A DNA stretch of 64,000 bases from Acanthaster planci (taxonomy: Eukaryota; Echinodermata; Asteroidea; Valvatida; Acanthasteridae). The notes below the pieces were generated by a model, which searched no databases, had not been told where the DNA came from, and was given only the letters and a program-made list of their open reading frames with translations. Positions 35,662 through 49,400 of the stretch are shown here, one piece after another. Both the position numbers and the translations under genes were made by a program. The stretch lies in contig NW_019091391.1 in assembly GCF_001949145.1 (NCBI RefSeq), positions 1,524,628 to 1,588,627 of the forward strand. The letters are read 5' to 3'. Each line of letters starts with the position of its first letter. The first letter of the stretch is position 1.

Positions 35662-37290
35662 CCATGCGCAGGCACTGCAACACGAAGTCTGATCAAGTCA
35701 AAAAACTGAAATTAACTCAAAAGGAAAAAATAACAAAAGACTTTCATCACACGCAGCAAAAATGTACAAATAAAATGTTAACTGGAACGAAGGACCGCAG
35801 AACTGATCTAGTTTTCATTATCTCAACTGAAAAAAAAAAATCTTCGCCGTTTGGAGAGGTCCCCGCACTCGTTCTTGCATAAGACAGCTCTACAAATATA
35901 CAAATATGCGCTCCGTGGTCAAATGCTGCTTTGACATACCTGGTTGGAAAGGTGCCAACAAACCTCCAACAACTTTCATATTACAGCAATCCTAAACACA
36001 TGCGGTCATAATAACCGTAGAGGTATGGCATGGAACTCCGCCAACAGAACTACCGACAAGAGAGAAAAAAAAAAACCACACAGAGAAGGCAATGGTGACA
36101 CCACAAAAAACACACTTGCATATGGTGCATTGATGAAGTCAAAGGGACACAAATCTACGTCAAAACTTCGAATCTTTCTCTGTCACAACCGGTCAAAGGG
36201 AGAGGTGAGCGCGACGCGATGACGCTAGACTGTCAAATAAGCCACGGGGCGGGAGAGAAAGGTCTAAAATCGACTAACTATTGACAAAAAGATATTGACA
36301 GTTGGACATCATTTGACACAGCCAGACAAAGGGAATGACAAAATTGTTTTCTTTGGATAAAAAAGGCAGTAATTTTTAGGGGGACTAAATTTTACTACGA
36401 AGAAAAGTGAAGGAATAAAGGTGGTAGCCAAATAATGGAAATAGAACGAGCTAACATGAAAAAGGGGCCACAATGAAATGGGATACAAAGAAAGGCAGGC
36501 ATAGAATAAGAACTGGAGAAAAAACTACAGTTTCTCCTTAAGCATCTGCACTTTTCAATTTGCAAAGCCTCACTCAACGGGCTGTATACAGTTAACTACG
36601 ACAGACACGACTGAATTCGAAATTGACAACACAAAGCTACCTACAAACCCCCCGGTAAATGTCTCTTTGAGTTCTTCAGAGATTGAAACCGCGGCTTCGC
36701 TTTGTCTCAACAATGTATTACTTCTTCAGACTATTCTGCACTGATCTCTATTCTGGTCGGCACTGATCCAAACAAAAAGTGCCTTCCCCAAATTAAAATC
36801 AATCTCTCTTTGCTCTTGAGTCTTTCCAAAAAAACGTTTTCATCAGAATTCTTCTACACCAAATAGCCAAGTCATGGGGGCTCCTCCTACCAGCCACACC
36901 ATCTTCCTCTGAGCAATCTCTGAGCAATCAAACAACAAAAATTACACTATCAACAGGTTGGAGGTAATCATCGTTCTTGGTTTACATAAAAATGCCAAGA
37001 AGATGGTCCCACTACAGCCAGACACGAAGACAAAACGGAAGCCATCGTTCGAAAGAGAACGATAGACTGCATCTCGGTAAGCAATGCGTGATGGCTCCGC
37101 TAGGTTTTGCATTTGTTATCGAGAAGATCTCTCTCTCCCCGTCAATCCCCTTTAATAAAAAACCAACCCTGTTTCTTGTTTTTTGTAAGAACACATCTGC
37201 TTGTTTGAAATGGATGTGGTCATTAAACAGGTGGAAAGGGGGAGACACGGTCGGGTGGTGATAAAAGACGAGGCGTGTCCAGGGGCATGG

Positions 37291-37408
37291 CTATTTGTTT
37301 GGAGCACTGGGCGATCCCGAGCGGTGAAAGTGAATGTTTGTCCACTTGTTGTCCCTGCGCTGCCACACTCTCGTTTCCTCAGACTGAGCAGTTACGGGTA
37401 AACCGTTC
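37291..37408 (-). CDS. CAMK2: CaMKII last coding exon
   Basis: 118 nt with acceptor ttggcctctctaccag; phase 2 in (CG|G gives Arg). Reads [35 protein letters not shown], then APNK and TAG at 37293-37291. It completes the last strands of the hub. The usual His after RVW (as in RVWHRRDGKW) is Gln here. Confidence 0.95.
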
Positions 37409-40400
37409 CTGGTAGAGAGGCCAAGACAGTAAAACCATCAAGCACAATTAATTTCCTAAGAAATCTTTTCTTGGTACGATAAAGCTTCTTACATGATAGG
37501 AAATCTGATACTGTTCCGTGGAGCATCACTGTCACACTTTGCAATATACAACAGACATTTAAAATTTCTTTACCAGTCCATGGGGTTAAGCAGACTCGAC
37601 ATTCTAATGACATTTTAAGAAAAACAAATTACGAAAGTCTGAGTGCTCTTCAAGAAGGAATGAGATCGATGTGTGTATGTCATGGACCACTAATTCCCTG
37701 TTGGACAAAGTTGGGTACAGCCGTGTTAGTATGCTGGGCACACCAGATACACAAAACAAATCTCTGAAGACAGAAGAGTGACAACACCGCCTTCAAAGAG
37801 TGAGTCTCTTACAAATCTACTCTAAACCAATGAAAACCACTCTACATAGAGTGAAAACCACCCAAAAGTAGTAGTAGTGAAATTCACTCAAAATGAGGAG
37901 CCATATGAAGGACAACTCTTTTACCTATGGCTCCTTGGCAGTGTGGAAAGATCAATGTTTTGGAGTGGTTTATTGGAGTCACACTTCTAGAGAGTTTTTT
38001 ACTCTTTTGCTTGTAACAGTGAGAACAATTAAGTTTGTGAAGGTGCATCTGGAAAGTTAACAGTGATTACGAAAGCCTCTTTTTAACTTGAGACTTGGAT
38101 CAAAGGTGCGACCCGTTCAGCACTTCGAAGCTTCTTATTACGAAATGTGAACAAACTCTAGGCTTTAGACTACTGTATCTGAAAGAATACACAGCAAAAG
38201 AAACATCAGAGAAACTTAAACAGGCATTCAAGCAAACACCAGGGCAGAACCTTAAAACACAACAGAAGGAAAGCAAAATCTGAAGAAGGAGCAAAACAAG
38301 GGGGATAAGCTCACCGGTCAATGTACTGGGTGAGACGGACATAGGCGATGCAGGCCGCATCCTCACCGATCAGGTGAACGTGAGGATGGAGGATGGTGGT
38401 GTTGCGCGCCCTGTTGTTCTTGGACAGCACTGCAAAGGCAAAAGCCAGACGGCGTTTTTCAGACTCTTTCATGTTTAGACCACTGATACCACTAGGACCA
38501 CTGGCGTAGGACGGGGCCGCGGCTGTAGCAATGCATGCCAGAACAACATATAGACAAGGGGGATTTAGTACACCATTCTCCAGAGCCATGCCCTCTCACA
38601 GACAACCACAAAAAAAAAATTGTGTATCTCATCTGAAAGGAGTCAAGGATTACAATCGATCGATTATCGAATCATACTTTTGGGGGGAAATTGGCATTCT
38701 TGCCATGGTCGGGGTTAGAAAAGTGACAAGGTTTTGTTGTCTACATGAGTGACAATGCTGTTTCCAACTTTTGCAATTTTTCTTCTCTCAATCTTGCATA
38801 TTGACATTTTGAAAATAAAATTTTGGATGATTGAGTTTTGACCCTTCCTTATTTGGTTATACTTTCAGATAAAACAGGTATGTTTCTATTTCTATAATTT
38901 GTCCTATAATTTTTCTTAGTCTGGGGGATGAGTTAGTCAAGACACAAAACGGTTATTTTGCTACTGGAAGTAAGAACATGTGCATCAGAGTTGTAAACTA
39001 GAAAAACTAAACAATATTTCACTCTATGCAGGCATATCAAGTTTCGTCATGCTCTTGTGATTTTTTTCGCAATAGTTAAGGGAAAATTCTTTGTTAGTCT
39101 CAGACACTGGAGTTTTCTGTTGGGTTTTCAAGATTTGCCAATCATTGCTAAACCTGCATTTGAAAGGGAAAGGATTGAATTTGATAGAAACATAACACAA
39201 GGGGAGAATTTCAAAAGGCAAAGAAGGGAATCGATAATAGAACGATTACAAACTCTGAACAAATTTTTGGAAAGTTGTAAAAAGGCACAGCACTTTTCAT
39301 AAAATAACTGACTCAGTTACAACACCTTGCTCAGTTATGGAGTGCTTTGAATCAATAAATTTGTTCCAACACGTCGAGCTCATTTATATATTCCATTCAT
39401 TTGGAATCACTCAAAGAAGGGTGAATCCTGAAATTAGTTTTTGGTGAATCCAAAAATTTGGAAATATTTTATGTATATGGCCTTTCCAATGGAATTTCAG
39501 GTTACTCATGGTGAAAGACAACAACAGGTGGAAAGGTTTGCGGTAGCACCACGCGAAGGAACATATCTCTTAGGAGTATGTGTGGTTCTGAAAAGATCTG
39601 GGAGTATACTCAACGTTTCGGACTGCGTGCTCCGTCTGTGCTCAGTTGAGTATACTCCCAGTTCTTTTCAGAACCACACATACTCATAAGAGATATACTC
39701 ATAAGAGATAAATTCCTTTGCATTGTGCTACCGCAAGCCTTTCCACGTATGATGTGGCCTTTCTTTAGAGAGAGGCAATATTTGTGGGGAAAAGAAATAG
39801 ACCACCAACGCTGCCTTTCTCTCATGAAATTTGTTGCTGAGGGGCTTAACCAATCCCCCCTCCACCAATGCACTTAAATTGAAATTCCAATAAAAAACGA
39901 TGGTGCTTTGCCAAAACATTATGAGCAAGGTGTTGTAACAGAATCCTGCTACAATGCATGCAAATTATGAAGGAAAAAATCAGAAAATTTATATCAAAAT
40001 CAATTAAAGCTGAATTAAGAATAGAGCTTACTTCCACCAAACAACATTCAAGGCCACAGTTTTGAAGTGAACTGATGTTCAATCAGACCAACAACTTTGT
40101 TCTTGTACGCTTTTCGAAAAAACACCAGAGAATGATGAAACCTTGTTGTTTGGTGAAAATAAGTATACAAAAGCCAAATTGATATGATCAAACATATGTC
40201 GGCTGCCTCCTCCCAAAAATTGGAGAGGAACACAACTCTATTATTGAATGGTTTGTAGAATGTCCAAGTGGTTTTTTTTCCCCAAAAGAAAAGTTGTTCA
40301 TGCAGAGCGATGGTTTGTTTCACAGCAATTTGAGGAGCGAGCAACTTTCAGCTCAGGTGGAATTCTTTCGTATGTTTTTGCTAATATCTCTTTGACACCA

Positions 40401-43400
40401 AAATGTAATCAGATAAGTATTTCAAACTGATTTATCATCACTGATTCGTGTGAATTTCCGACATTCCAAAATTTCACGCAAAGCATCAATTTTTCTTTTC
40501 CTTTACAGAATTCCTCCTTGAATGATGATCCGTTTTTGACCTGAGCAGAATAAAATCTCTTTGGCAACACGAATATGAACATCAACATGCACAAAATACC
40601 GAGTGTGAAATGAACACAGGACATGCAAAAGCTGAGGGGCCACAACTAGTTGCCTGGTGTACTAAGTCTCCTCATGCGGGGTTTATAGTATGCAATACAG
40701 AAATGCCAACAGAAGAAAAAAATTCTGAATCGCCCAATGAAGATCAGAATGAATTGGTTGAATCAACAGCTATCCACACGTTAAAATGGTGTCAACTTTA
40801 TATCCACAAAATGAGGTGGGTGTATCAACATTCTAAACAGATTAATGGCTCTCCAATTCAGACTTCAAAAGTGGATCCCGCCAAGTGGTTGATTCTAACA
40901 GTGCAACTTTTTCATCAATACTTTTCATCTTCAGAAGCTCGAAGAAAAACAACAAATTCAGCAACATCTTTCAAGACTAGCTTTTCCGTATGATACATAA
41001 ATGTGATACAGTGGTTCTTCAGAATGTTTTCCAATAAATTTTTAAATTCATTGTTTTCTTTCCACAGAGGATTGTGTGTGGATACGAGACTCAATTTCAT
41101 TCCGCTGAAGTTAAATAAGCGGGTGGAAAATTGAATGCTGAACAACCAATCCTCTCAACTTCATTGGTAACTCTTAACCACTTACCACTTGCCAAGACTC
41201 TGTGCTTTGGACAAACGAGAAATGTGCAAAACGATTCCCAACAAGGTCGGACCTCTTTCTGTCTAACCCCACCTCAGGGTCAGTAAGGTGTGGAGGGGGA
41301 AGGGGGAGTTTACTGATTGGAGGGGGACAATGTACCGGTACCAGGAATTGTGGCTGTATCCTGACGACAGGTGCACTGAGCATCCTGTTGACAGACTGGT
41401 GCCACATCCATGGCTGTGTTCAGCAATGTAGCCGTGAAAAAAACAGAGAGCCAGCTTTCAAATTGGGAAGATGCATGTATCGGAGCTGTAGTCGAATCCG
41501 TCCCAAGTCCTGTCACGAGTCCAGTCACAAGACCTGTCACGAGTCCAGTCACAAGACCTGTCATAAGAAACAGGGTGAACAATGACAGAAGGAGTGCTTT
41601 TGTCACAGTTCATTTGTGTGGTTTGCTGCCTGGCTTCAGACTGGATGACTTGTGACTGGACTTGCAGGGACTTGTGAGGGACCCGACTACAACACTGGTA
41701 CGCATCCGCCATCCGTTCAAATTTCAGGCAGGCTAAATGGCACTCACGTGCACTTGGGTAAGAATTCTACCATTTCTGGCTTTCATGGTAATCTTAAGTG
41801 ATGTCATCACTTTGCTGAAGGCGAGGGGCTAAATTGACAACAGAAGTAAAAGGGGCAATAAGAGTTTTGGCCAGGGGGTACTTCTCTTCGCCTAAACTTC
41901 CTGCTAACATGGCTTTCAGATCCGTTTTTTGCACATTATCTCCTCGGCTCCAAGGCACAGCCATCGGGCAGCTTGACTTACCGAGGCCTCTTACGGGTAA
42001 AAGGGAGTGGACATCAACATTTAATGCATTCCACATCAATGTTGCAGCATGCAAATGGAAGCCAGTGGCCCTAGTGTCTCGCTGCTACATGTTGCTTTAT
42101 ATTCATACACAAGTGTGATAATATTCGGTCAGAATGGTTTTTACACACGAAAAAAAAACCCTTGTACCCTGCAATCCCGTGCCACAACTGCGCCGCATTT
42201 TCAAAAATAGTTGCAGCGCAACATTCCCAAACTGCAATATATCCTTTCTATGCTCCTTTGACTTCTGAACTGGTCTTCACTCAAGCCGGATGCTTTACTG
42301 AACCGTAAAATTATTTTCAAGTTCAAACATGGGCAAATTAATATGAAAACTTGCAGTTAGCTGCCTCTTTTCAGGACTGCTCAAGACTTTTATTTTAACC
42401 AGCTTGCTGATGTTTTGACCAGTGTCTGAAAGCTAAGCTACTACAAATTAACGACTGTTTAAAATCTTTAAACTCTGCTAAAACTTCAAGCCAGGATGGT
42501 CTTGGCTTTAAATTTGAGCAACGAATCGGTGTAAATATTACGGTTATTTTCTGTTCAAGATTCAAGAATTAAAGACAGCGCAATCTTGAAGTAACCAGAT
42601 GAAAAAATGTCCAACACCATTTGGGGATTTCTCTTTATTCAAAACGAATATTTCCTAACAGATCTGCAAAACGTAAAACAAAACAAAAGTTATTGGTGAA
42701 AGAAAAACTCCAAAAAAAAAACAGAAAAGGAAAATGAGTTTGTCACTTATTGAAGAGTGCTTCAGTGAGGAAATTTTCAATCTTGCCTGCTTGGGAAAAA
42801 CATCTTTTTTTAGTGTAGGTAACCCTGCAATGAAATCTTCCGAATTTATTCTGATGGATGGCTCAACATAAAAAAAAAAACTGCAAAAGGCATCCTGTCC
42901 TCGACTTAAATGGGAACGGCCGGGTGCTGTGACAACACGGCAAGTGTTTTTAAGGGAATGTAGTGATCGGGTACCAGACAGACATTGTCAAAATGAATTT
43001 TTTCTTTTTTCGTACAGACAGCCATCCGGTGACAACAAGGGACCAACAGTACATTTTGATGGTATATCGCTTGGACAATCGATGACACATCTATGACACA
43101 AAAACTCCAGACGCCACAAATGCAGTGAAACACAACCCTCTTTGCAAGTGTTGGCAGAAAATCCATTTTTGTTTTCTTGGGGGAGAGGGTTTGAAAAAAA
43201 AAGCTTTATATTTTCGTTGACAGCATGCAGATGTATTCCGAATTAAGTGCAATTGTTCAGACGGCTTGGGGAGATCGAAGCAATGAGCTGCCTAAATGAT
43301 ACTACAGCGGTCTGAAGGTTGCACAATTCTGTTCACTTGCTGTCAGTTTCTGTGAGCCAAATTTCACATGAAGGCATATGCTTCCAACAGACAGGAATAA

Positions 43401-46400
43401 AGTCCAGACTAACAAGTTACTAATTTGTACGCATGCATGAGTGACTGAAACTCCAACTCATGGGAACAAAAGAAGCTGAACTTTTGCTGGAATGTCAGAA
43501 ATCAGCGAGAGCTCCCCTAAATGTCTCCTTTTCTGAGTAACAGCCTATTCTGGGGTATTTGGGTACACGTATTTCATAGAGATGGCGAAGTTGTGAACAC
43601 TGAAATGGTGTTAAATGTTTTGTATATTGTTCGTTCATTTTTTTATCTCTCAGAAAGGTTGCCATGCTTCAGTCAATATTTACGGTTCAACCAGAGTGCG
43701 AATTTCTTTCACCTGGGCCACATTTCAACACATGAGGGCGCTGTGACAATTTGACTCCAACTGCACATCAACTACATGATCACAAGGCGCACAGCCAACA
43801 CCAACTGCACGGAAACAGGACAAATAAATTAAGGTATCACTGTGTCACATGAAACCAGGCATCGTGAAAACCAGATTTGTCGGGGAGTGTCAACCTACCG
43901 TTGTCAAAGTAGAACCGGTGGAACTCCATACCCTCCACCAAGTTGCCGAATGCCTCCGGCTCAAAGCAGGTCATGTGCGGATCACACAGCTTCCTGAAAG
44001 CAGCAGGACAAAAAAGGATTCAAAGTTCATGAAATAGGCCTGAGATAGTCGCTGTCGGTAAAGCAAGCCTAAAAGTTACAAGCCCTTACATGTATGTCAG
44101 GTTGACGTAATGGTTTCCTTTCCCGGCCTGCGGCATGGGTTTGATTTTCGGATCGGTCCATAGGTGGATTGAGTTTTCAGTCGCCCCTACCTGATTCCAT
44201 GGGTTTTACCCGGAGCACTCTTCTGGGGTTTTCCTCCCACCTCTAAAACTGCAACTGCTTCTGTCTCCTCTCTACAGGTTTCTTCAGCCTGACAAGCTAC
44301 AGTTCCTAAGGTGCTTTTGAGGAATCCTTGGTTTCATTACCAGAAGTGTTTCATGCCTTTCAATAAAGATTCTACTGGGATCAAACACGTCAGGGCCTCT
44401 TTTCTGATATTAAAAATAAAACAGTATTATATCTGATTTCGCTAAAAGATAAAACTGAAGCTCCAAAATGGAAAAAAAAAAATTGCTTGAATTTGGCTTA
44501 GTTCAGTCCCTGGCTTCACTGCATGCTACAACTCGGATTCCGGCCAACTTTTTTGAGATGGGATTTGAACCTCTACACTGCAGAATAAGCATGACGGAGT
44601 AGCTTGCCATAGCTTACACCATGTAGGAAATATCTCTAACGTGAGCTGGGGAGGTCTGGAAAACACTGGCCTCGTAAGTCCTTTTCAGAACCTCCCTGGC
44701 AAAAGACAGATCCCCCCCGGTGTTACAGCAAGGTACTCCGGTTACTTCTGCAAGGTCCATGTGGATATTTGGAGAAGGCAGGTCCTGGCCCAGGGAGGCA
44801 ACAGCTACCAGAGCTCAAACTGAAAACGGGTATCAATTTTTGTTTGATTCCATTTTCTGCACTTTTGCAGACTTCAACTTAAACTTGTTAGTTTGCTTAA
44901 GTTCTTAGGTCCCTGACCCCAACTGGACTGCAACACTCTCTGCCAATATCCTAGGTTTACCTCATGCCGAACAGATGGCACCACATACAAATTTTACTCA
45001 AGTTCAATTTCTCTGATTTCTGTAAAAAAAAACCTAATCCAAAAGGGGGGGTCATTTTCATCACAAGAAAAGAAAAGACAGAGACAAAGGTGAGGATGAT
45101 ATGCAGCATTCCTTACGTGTAACCTTCAAAGTCTCCGTTGTTAATGGTATCTATGAGTGCCTCTGTCACCTTGACGATCTCCAGTTTGCGTGCTGAAGAC
45201 AAAAACACACAATGCATTACTTGTGCACTTACATCTGCTTCGTGAAATCTTTGTCCATCAAGCCAACGCAAGTGTTGTATGTGGCAGCTTTTGGACAGCT
45301 TTTGGGAGAGTAAACTCACGTATTTGAAAAGGTTTCAGAAATCTTGTTCATGTGAATAAATTTCAAATTTCCATCCAAATACTCCCTCTCCCATTCACAA
45401 CAAGTGGATAGTATTATTTTCAAGGCAAGATACAGCGGACCACTTAATCATGTTTACGTGTCCGGGGCGCAAAGTGGTTTATTTCCCGTCACAACCCCGC
45501 TCCCCGACCTCAAGGTTGCTACTTGCTCCATACATGTACCTTTGACGTCGTCATCTTCAACGACGCTGCTCTCCTGGGACTCTTTGATATCATTGTCCTT
45601 CTTCATCATCGTCTTTCCACCTGCTTTGGGAAGCAAATAATGAACGGGGTAAAGCTACACGCCGACATTGAGTCCAAATTGAAAAGTGGTCTCCCCCCAC
45701 AAGCATGTCAAAACAACACAACTGCAAACATCATGTTCCATACTTTGACATCTTCGTATGGCAATTTGACCAGGTTAATGCCACTTTTTGTCAAACTCTG
45801 AATTGTCCAGATATCAGTGAAGTTTCATTCAAACTTTCGAAATTTCCAGTGGGCATTTGTTTATCCAATTGTTAATGGCCAACAAGGTTTCCCAGGGACC
45901 TTTTAAACCAGGTCTTCAGTTGTTTCAGACTTTTAGGGACAAACATATTTCAAGGTCTCATTTATGCAGAGTTTTTTTTTTTTTTGGGGGGGGAGTAGAA
46001 ATTCTCGGAACTACTTATCCCAAAAAACCTTGGTGAAATCAACAGGAGTCAATATTGTGTTGGTTTGGCATGATGTTAAAGGGGGCCTTGTTAGTATCTG
46101 TGTACTTTCAAAAGGGGGGGGAAGGGTGCTGGAAATGTGCAAAAGTCAACGGCAATGCCCTGACCTCAGATAAACTGCTTGATTTCAACGAAAGCTCCAA
46201 CCCCATTTTAATGATCAGTTTCCAACAGAATCTGGAAGAGCAAATGCAAGTGTCTGACGCATGCCAACAAAATATTCCTGTGGATTTCTTTTCCACAAAC
46301 AATCCAATTTTGGTCGAACCAAGGAGAATTGGCTAAAAGGCAAGATTTAAAAACTATTCATTTGAGACCTGTGGTCTTAAGTATACTGTACAAACACTTC

Positions 46401-49400
46401 GTCAGTTGAGTTGTTGAAACTTCTACCGATAGAGGATTTTATTGACTAATGCACTGCTTCAAAATGGACTCGTGAGTTCAGAGAAAAATCAAGCAAGCTA
46501 CATGTGGATGTAGATTAAAGCTACATGTATTTGGTTATAACCATGGTGTGTGTTTTTGAGAGATTACAGATGTTCTAAAACTAGAGTAAGTCTGCACTAC
46601 AATGTTGAATTCTATGGTCTTGGCTTAGAAGGCAGGAGAAATGGACTACATGACGACTGGATCACAGCAGTAAGGTTTTTTGCATCTGGCCTGTGTGGGT
46701 GGCAGCCATCTTTGCATGGTTCCCCGAAGCTGCGGCAAAGATCACTGTTGACATGGGTGCACCACCTCTACTTTTCAGACTAGGTGAGGAACCTGAAAAA
46801 ACTGCGCGAATGTTTCAATTCAAAACGCTTAACTCAGGAGGATGGGTGATAACAGTCTGGGAAAAAAGCTCTACAGGCGACATGTACATGTAGATGTGCA
46901 TGACTAGATGAAGAATTTTATTCAGAAGACTACAGTTCAGGAAAATATAAGCCACTCTTGTAGGCTTGCAATTTTACGATTTGTTTTTTATAGTTCCTTG
47001 TTTCGGTCCCTTTTTGATTATCTCTTCCACTTTTCTTTCATGTTGTTGTTTCTACCAAAATAATGAAGCTGTAGTGGTGTTCTCATAATTGTTAAAAAGG
47101 AAACGTTCAAAAAAGCCTTTCGGGCATGGAAACTTGGGGTCTTCATTTGACGAAGTTTCGTCCATTCTCTCGTGCCTTCTGATACCATAGGATGGCTTTG
47201 CTCGCACAATTGATCAAACAGATATGAAGTGAGTATTTGCCGCACTGATTGAACAACCCAAACATACTGGCATGCCCAGACTGCAGTTGGGAATAAGTCT
47301 TCGCAGGTGTGGCACACGGCAGTGTGGTTACTTCAGGAATATGAAAATGGTGATTTTTTTTTCTTGATTCTTTCACTACCCTTAGGAAGTCCGGCATAAC
47401 TTGGGGGTTCCAGACAAAGCAGGTGCAATCATTCCAAGGTTACATAAGGGTCTTTAATACCGTACATGTAATGACAGTGCATTGTGCTTGAACAGGAAGA
47501 GATATCATTTTGAGCATGTACTTCAGTTACTACAAATATTATACTGATACGCCAGAAGGATTAAGTTTACATGTTAAAGGTCTGAAGTGACCAGAGATAG
47601 GGTCAAAAGATATCACTGTCATACCCACAAAAAAAAGCACAGATACATGTATGCTCGTTTGCCTTTATTAGCCAAAATGATTACTGCATTCCTGATACAG
47701 CAACAGAGTCCTGAATTGGAATGGTTAACCTTTGACCTACCATGGGAGCCACCGGTAAGCAATCGCTTCCAGTCCGTGGTGGGTGTCATTTTTCCCAAAA
47801 AAGCATTTTGCAGAGGGAGGGGTCTCAGTTTTTGGAGTCCCCGGGGGCCAGCCACAAGAGCACAGCTGGCAAAACGGCACACCAAACTTGCCATGGCAGA
47901 CCAGGAGGAAAAACCTGGTCTTTGAGGTCAGCTCTGATTTGGCAGTGTGTGCGGGCCTGACTTTTGCTTGAACTTTGTTGTGCAGTATCTGAGACTTGGC
48001 ACTGCCACCTGACTGGTGCACTGTGGGATATACACCAACTACACGTTCAAAAACAACACAGTGTAAACCAGATATTGCATGTATACATATGCCCTGGGAA
48101 TGATGTGGCCACAAGAGGGCAGTGTTTAAGCTGAGGAGAGAAATTAGAGTCAAGTAGACCATCAAAATTCAAAATTCAATAGCTGTCAATAAACCCCAAA
48201 CTCATATCAATGGTATTTCACAAATATGTGGACATTGCAGGTGTGTCTTCAGGAGAGTCTAGGCTACATTTCTGTTTTACTCACTTTCACCAGAAACTGG
48301 AAATGGCACCGCAAATTTTCAACATTATGCACACAAAAGACGAGAAAATGAAAGCTGCCAAAAAAGAGGCTCTCTCATCAAAATGGTGGCAGCTACGCTG
48401 TCACTGGGCCAAAAGTACATTCAGATCTGTTGAGCATCCAGAAAATACATGTACATGTACGTGCTTAGCAAAAAACACCACCCAAAGTATTAATTGAAAT
48501 TGGGGCCCCGTTTTTTGGCTGCTCAGTATCTTTCGCTCAGCATGAAAATTGGGTTTTGTTCACAGGGGCTCATCTTGCTCTGTAACTGTCTCTTGATTCT
48601 TTTTCTGACACACAGCCAAACACTGTCCTCCATTGATGCAATATCCTCAAAAAACTGTTTGAAGACGACTTTTTTATCAGCAAGGTGCAACATGAGGTAT
48701 CATTCCAAACGAATGAGTTAGTATTCAGCCAATGGTCATGCAAGCTAACTTGCAAACAACTCAAACTGAAAAAAAAAACTAAAAGAAAAAAAAATAGGCC
48801 GTCTTTACTGTCAGGTACATTATTCACACGACTGAATAAATATTTCGAAGTCCCTGAGAAGGTCTAAAAGAACTCATAAAGTTCCAACAAGTGCACTAAA
48901 TTGAATTTATCTTCACTTATAATCATTTCCTACTTCCTGCCCCTTCCGGTTTCAATGCAAGCTCCTCTCCCCAGTTATCTCAACAAGTTTACCAATTAAT
49001 GCCCGGTGGAAAAAGGCTTTCCAAAATAATTCTCCACAGAGGAAGACCCTCAAGAAATGCATTAATGTTCTGAGACCGAGGACGTGTACTCTGTGCTCAA
49101 CTAGTAAAGGAACTATCCTGAAGAAAAAAAAAATCAAATTTTGGTTTCATGTTGTCAACAAAGTTCACCAGCATCCATTAACCTGCAAATAAATACTTCC
49201 AACAAAAGAAGGTTTTGGTTTTTATTTTGGACAGGGGACTTTAAAGATTGAAATGATTTTGTTACGAAAGCCTATGCCATGTCAGAGAAATTCTGAACAC
49301 AAATATCAATCCATCTTGGGAAAATGTTTTCAAAAGATGTGTTACTAGCTTCTCTTTGGTTTGATATTGTACATTCTTGAATGCTTCATAAACGGCTTTT

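Larger units (their letters stand above)
38430..43898 (-). other. CaMKII intron (5.5 kb)
   Basis: Contains the foldback at 39528-39746 and the 24-bp repeat at 41509-41564. Open frames such as 40610-40993 (+) show no motif. Confidence 0.7.

Noticed and set aside
41310-41606. - strand frame resembling a signal peptide with LVTG repeats
   Set aside because: No ATG at its start (GTG) and produced by the 24-bp repeat.
48980-49120. Strong - strand acceptor (ttttttttcttcag) at about 49120
   Set aside because: In linker phase the first full codon is TAG; no matching donor.
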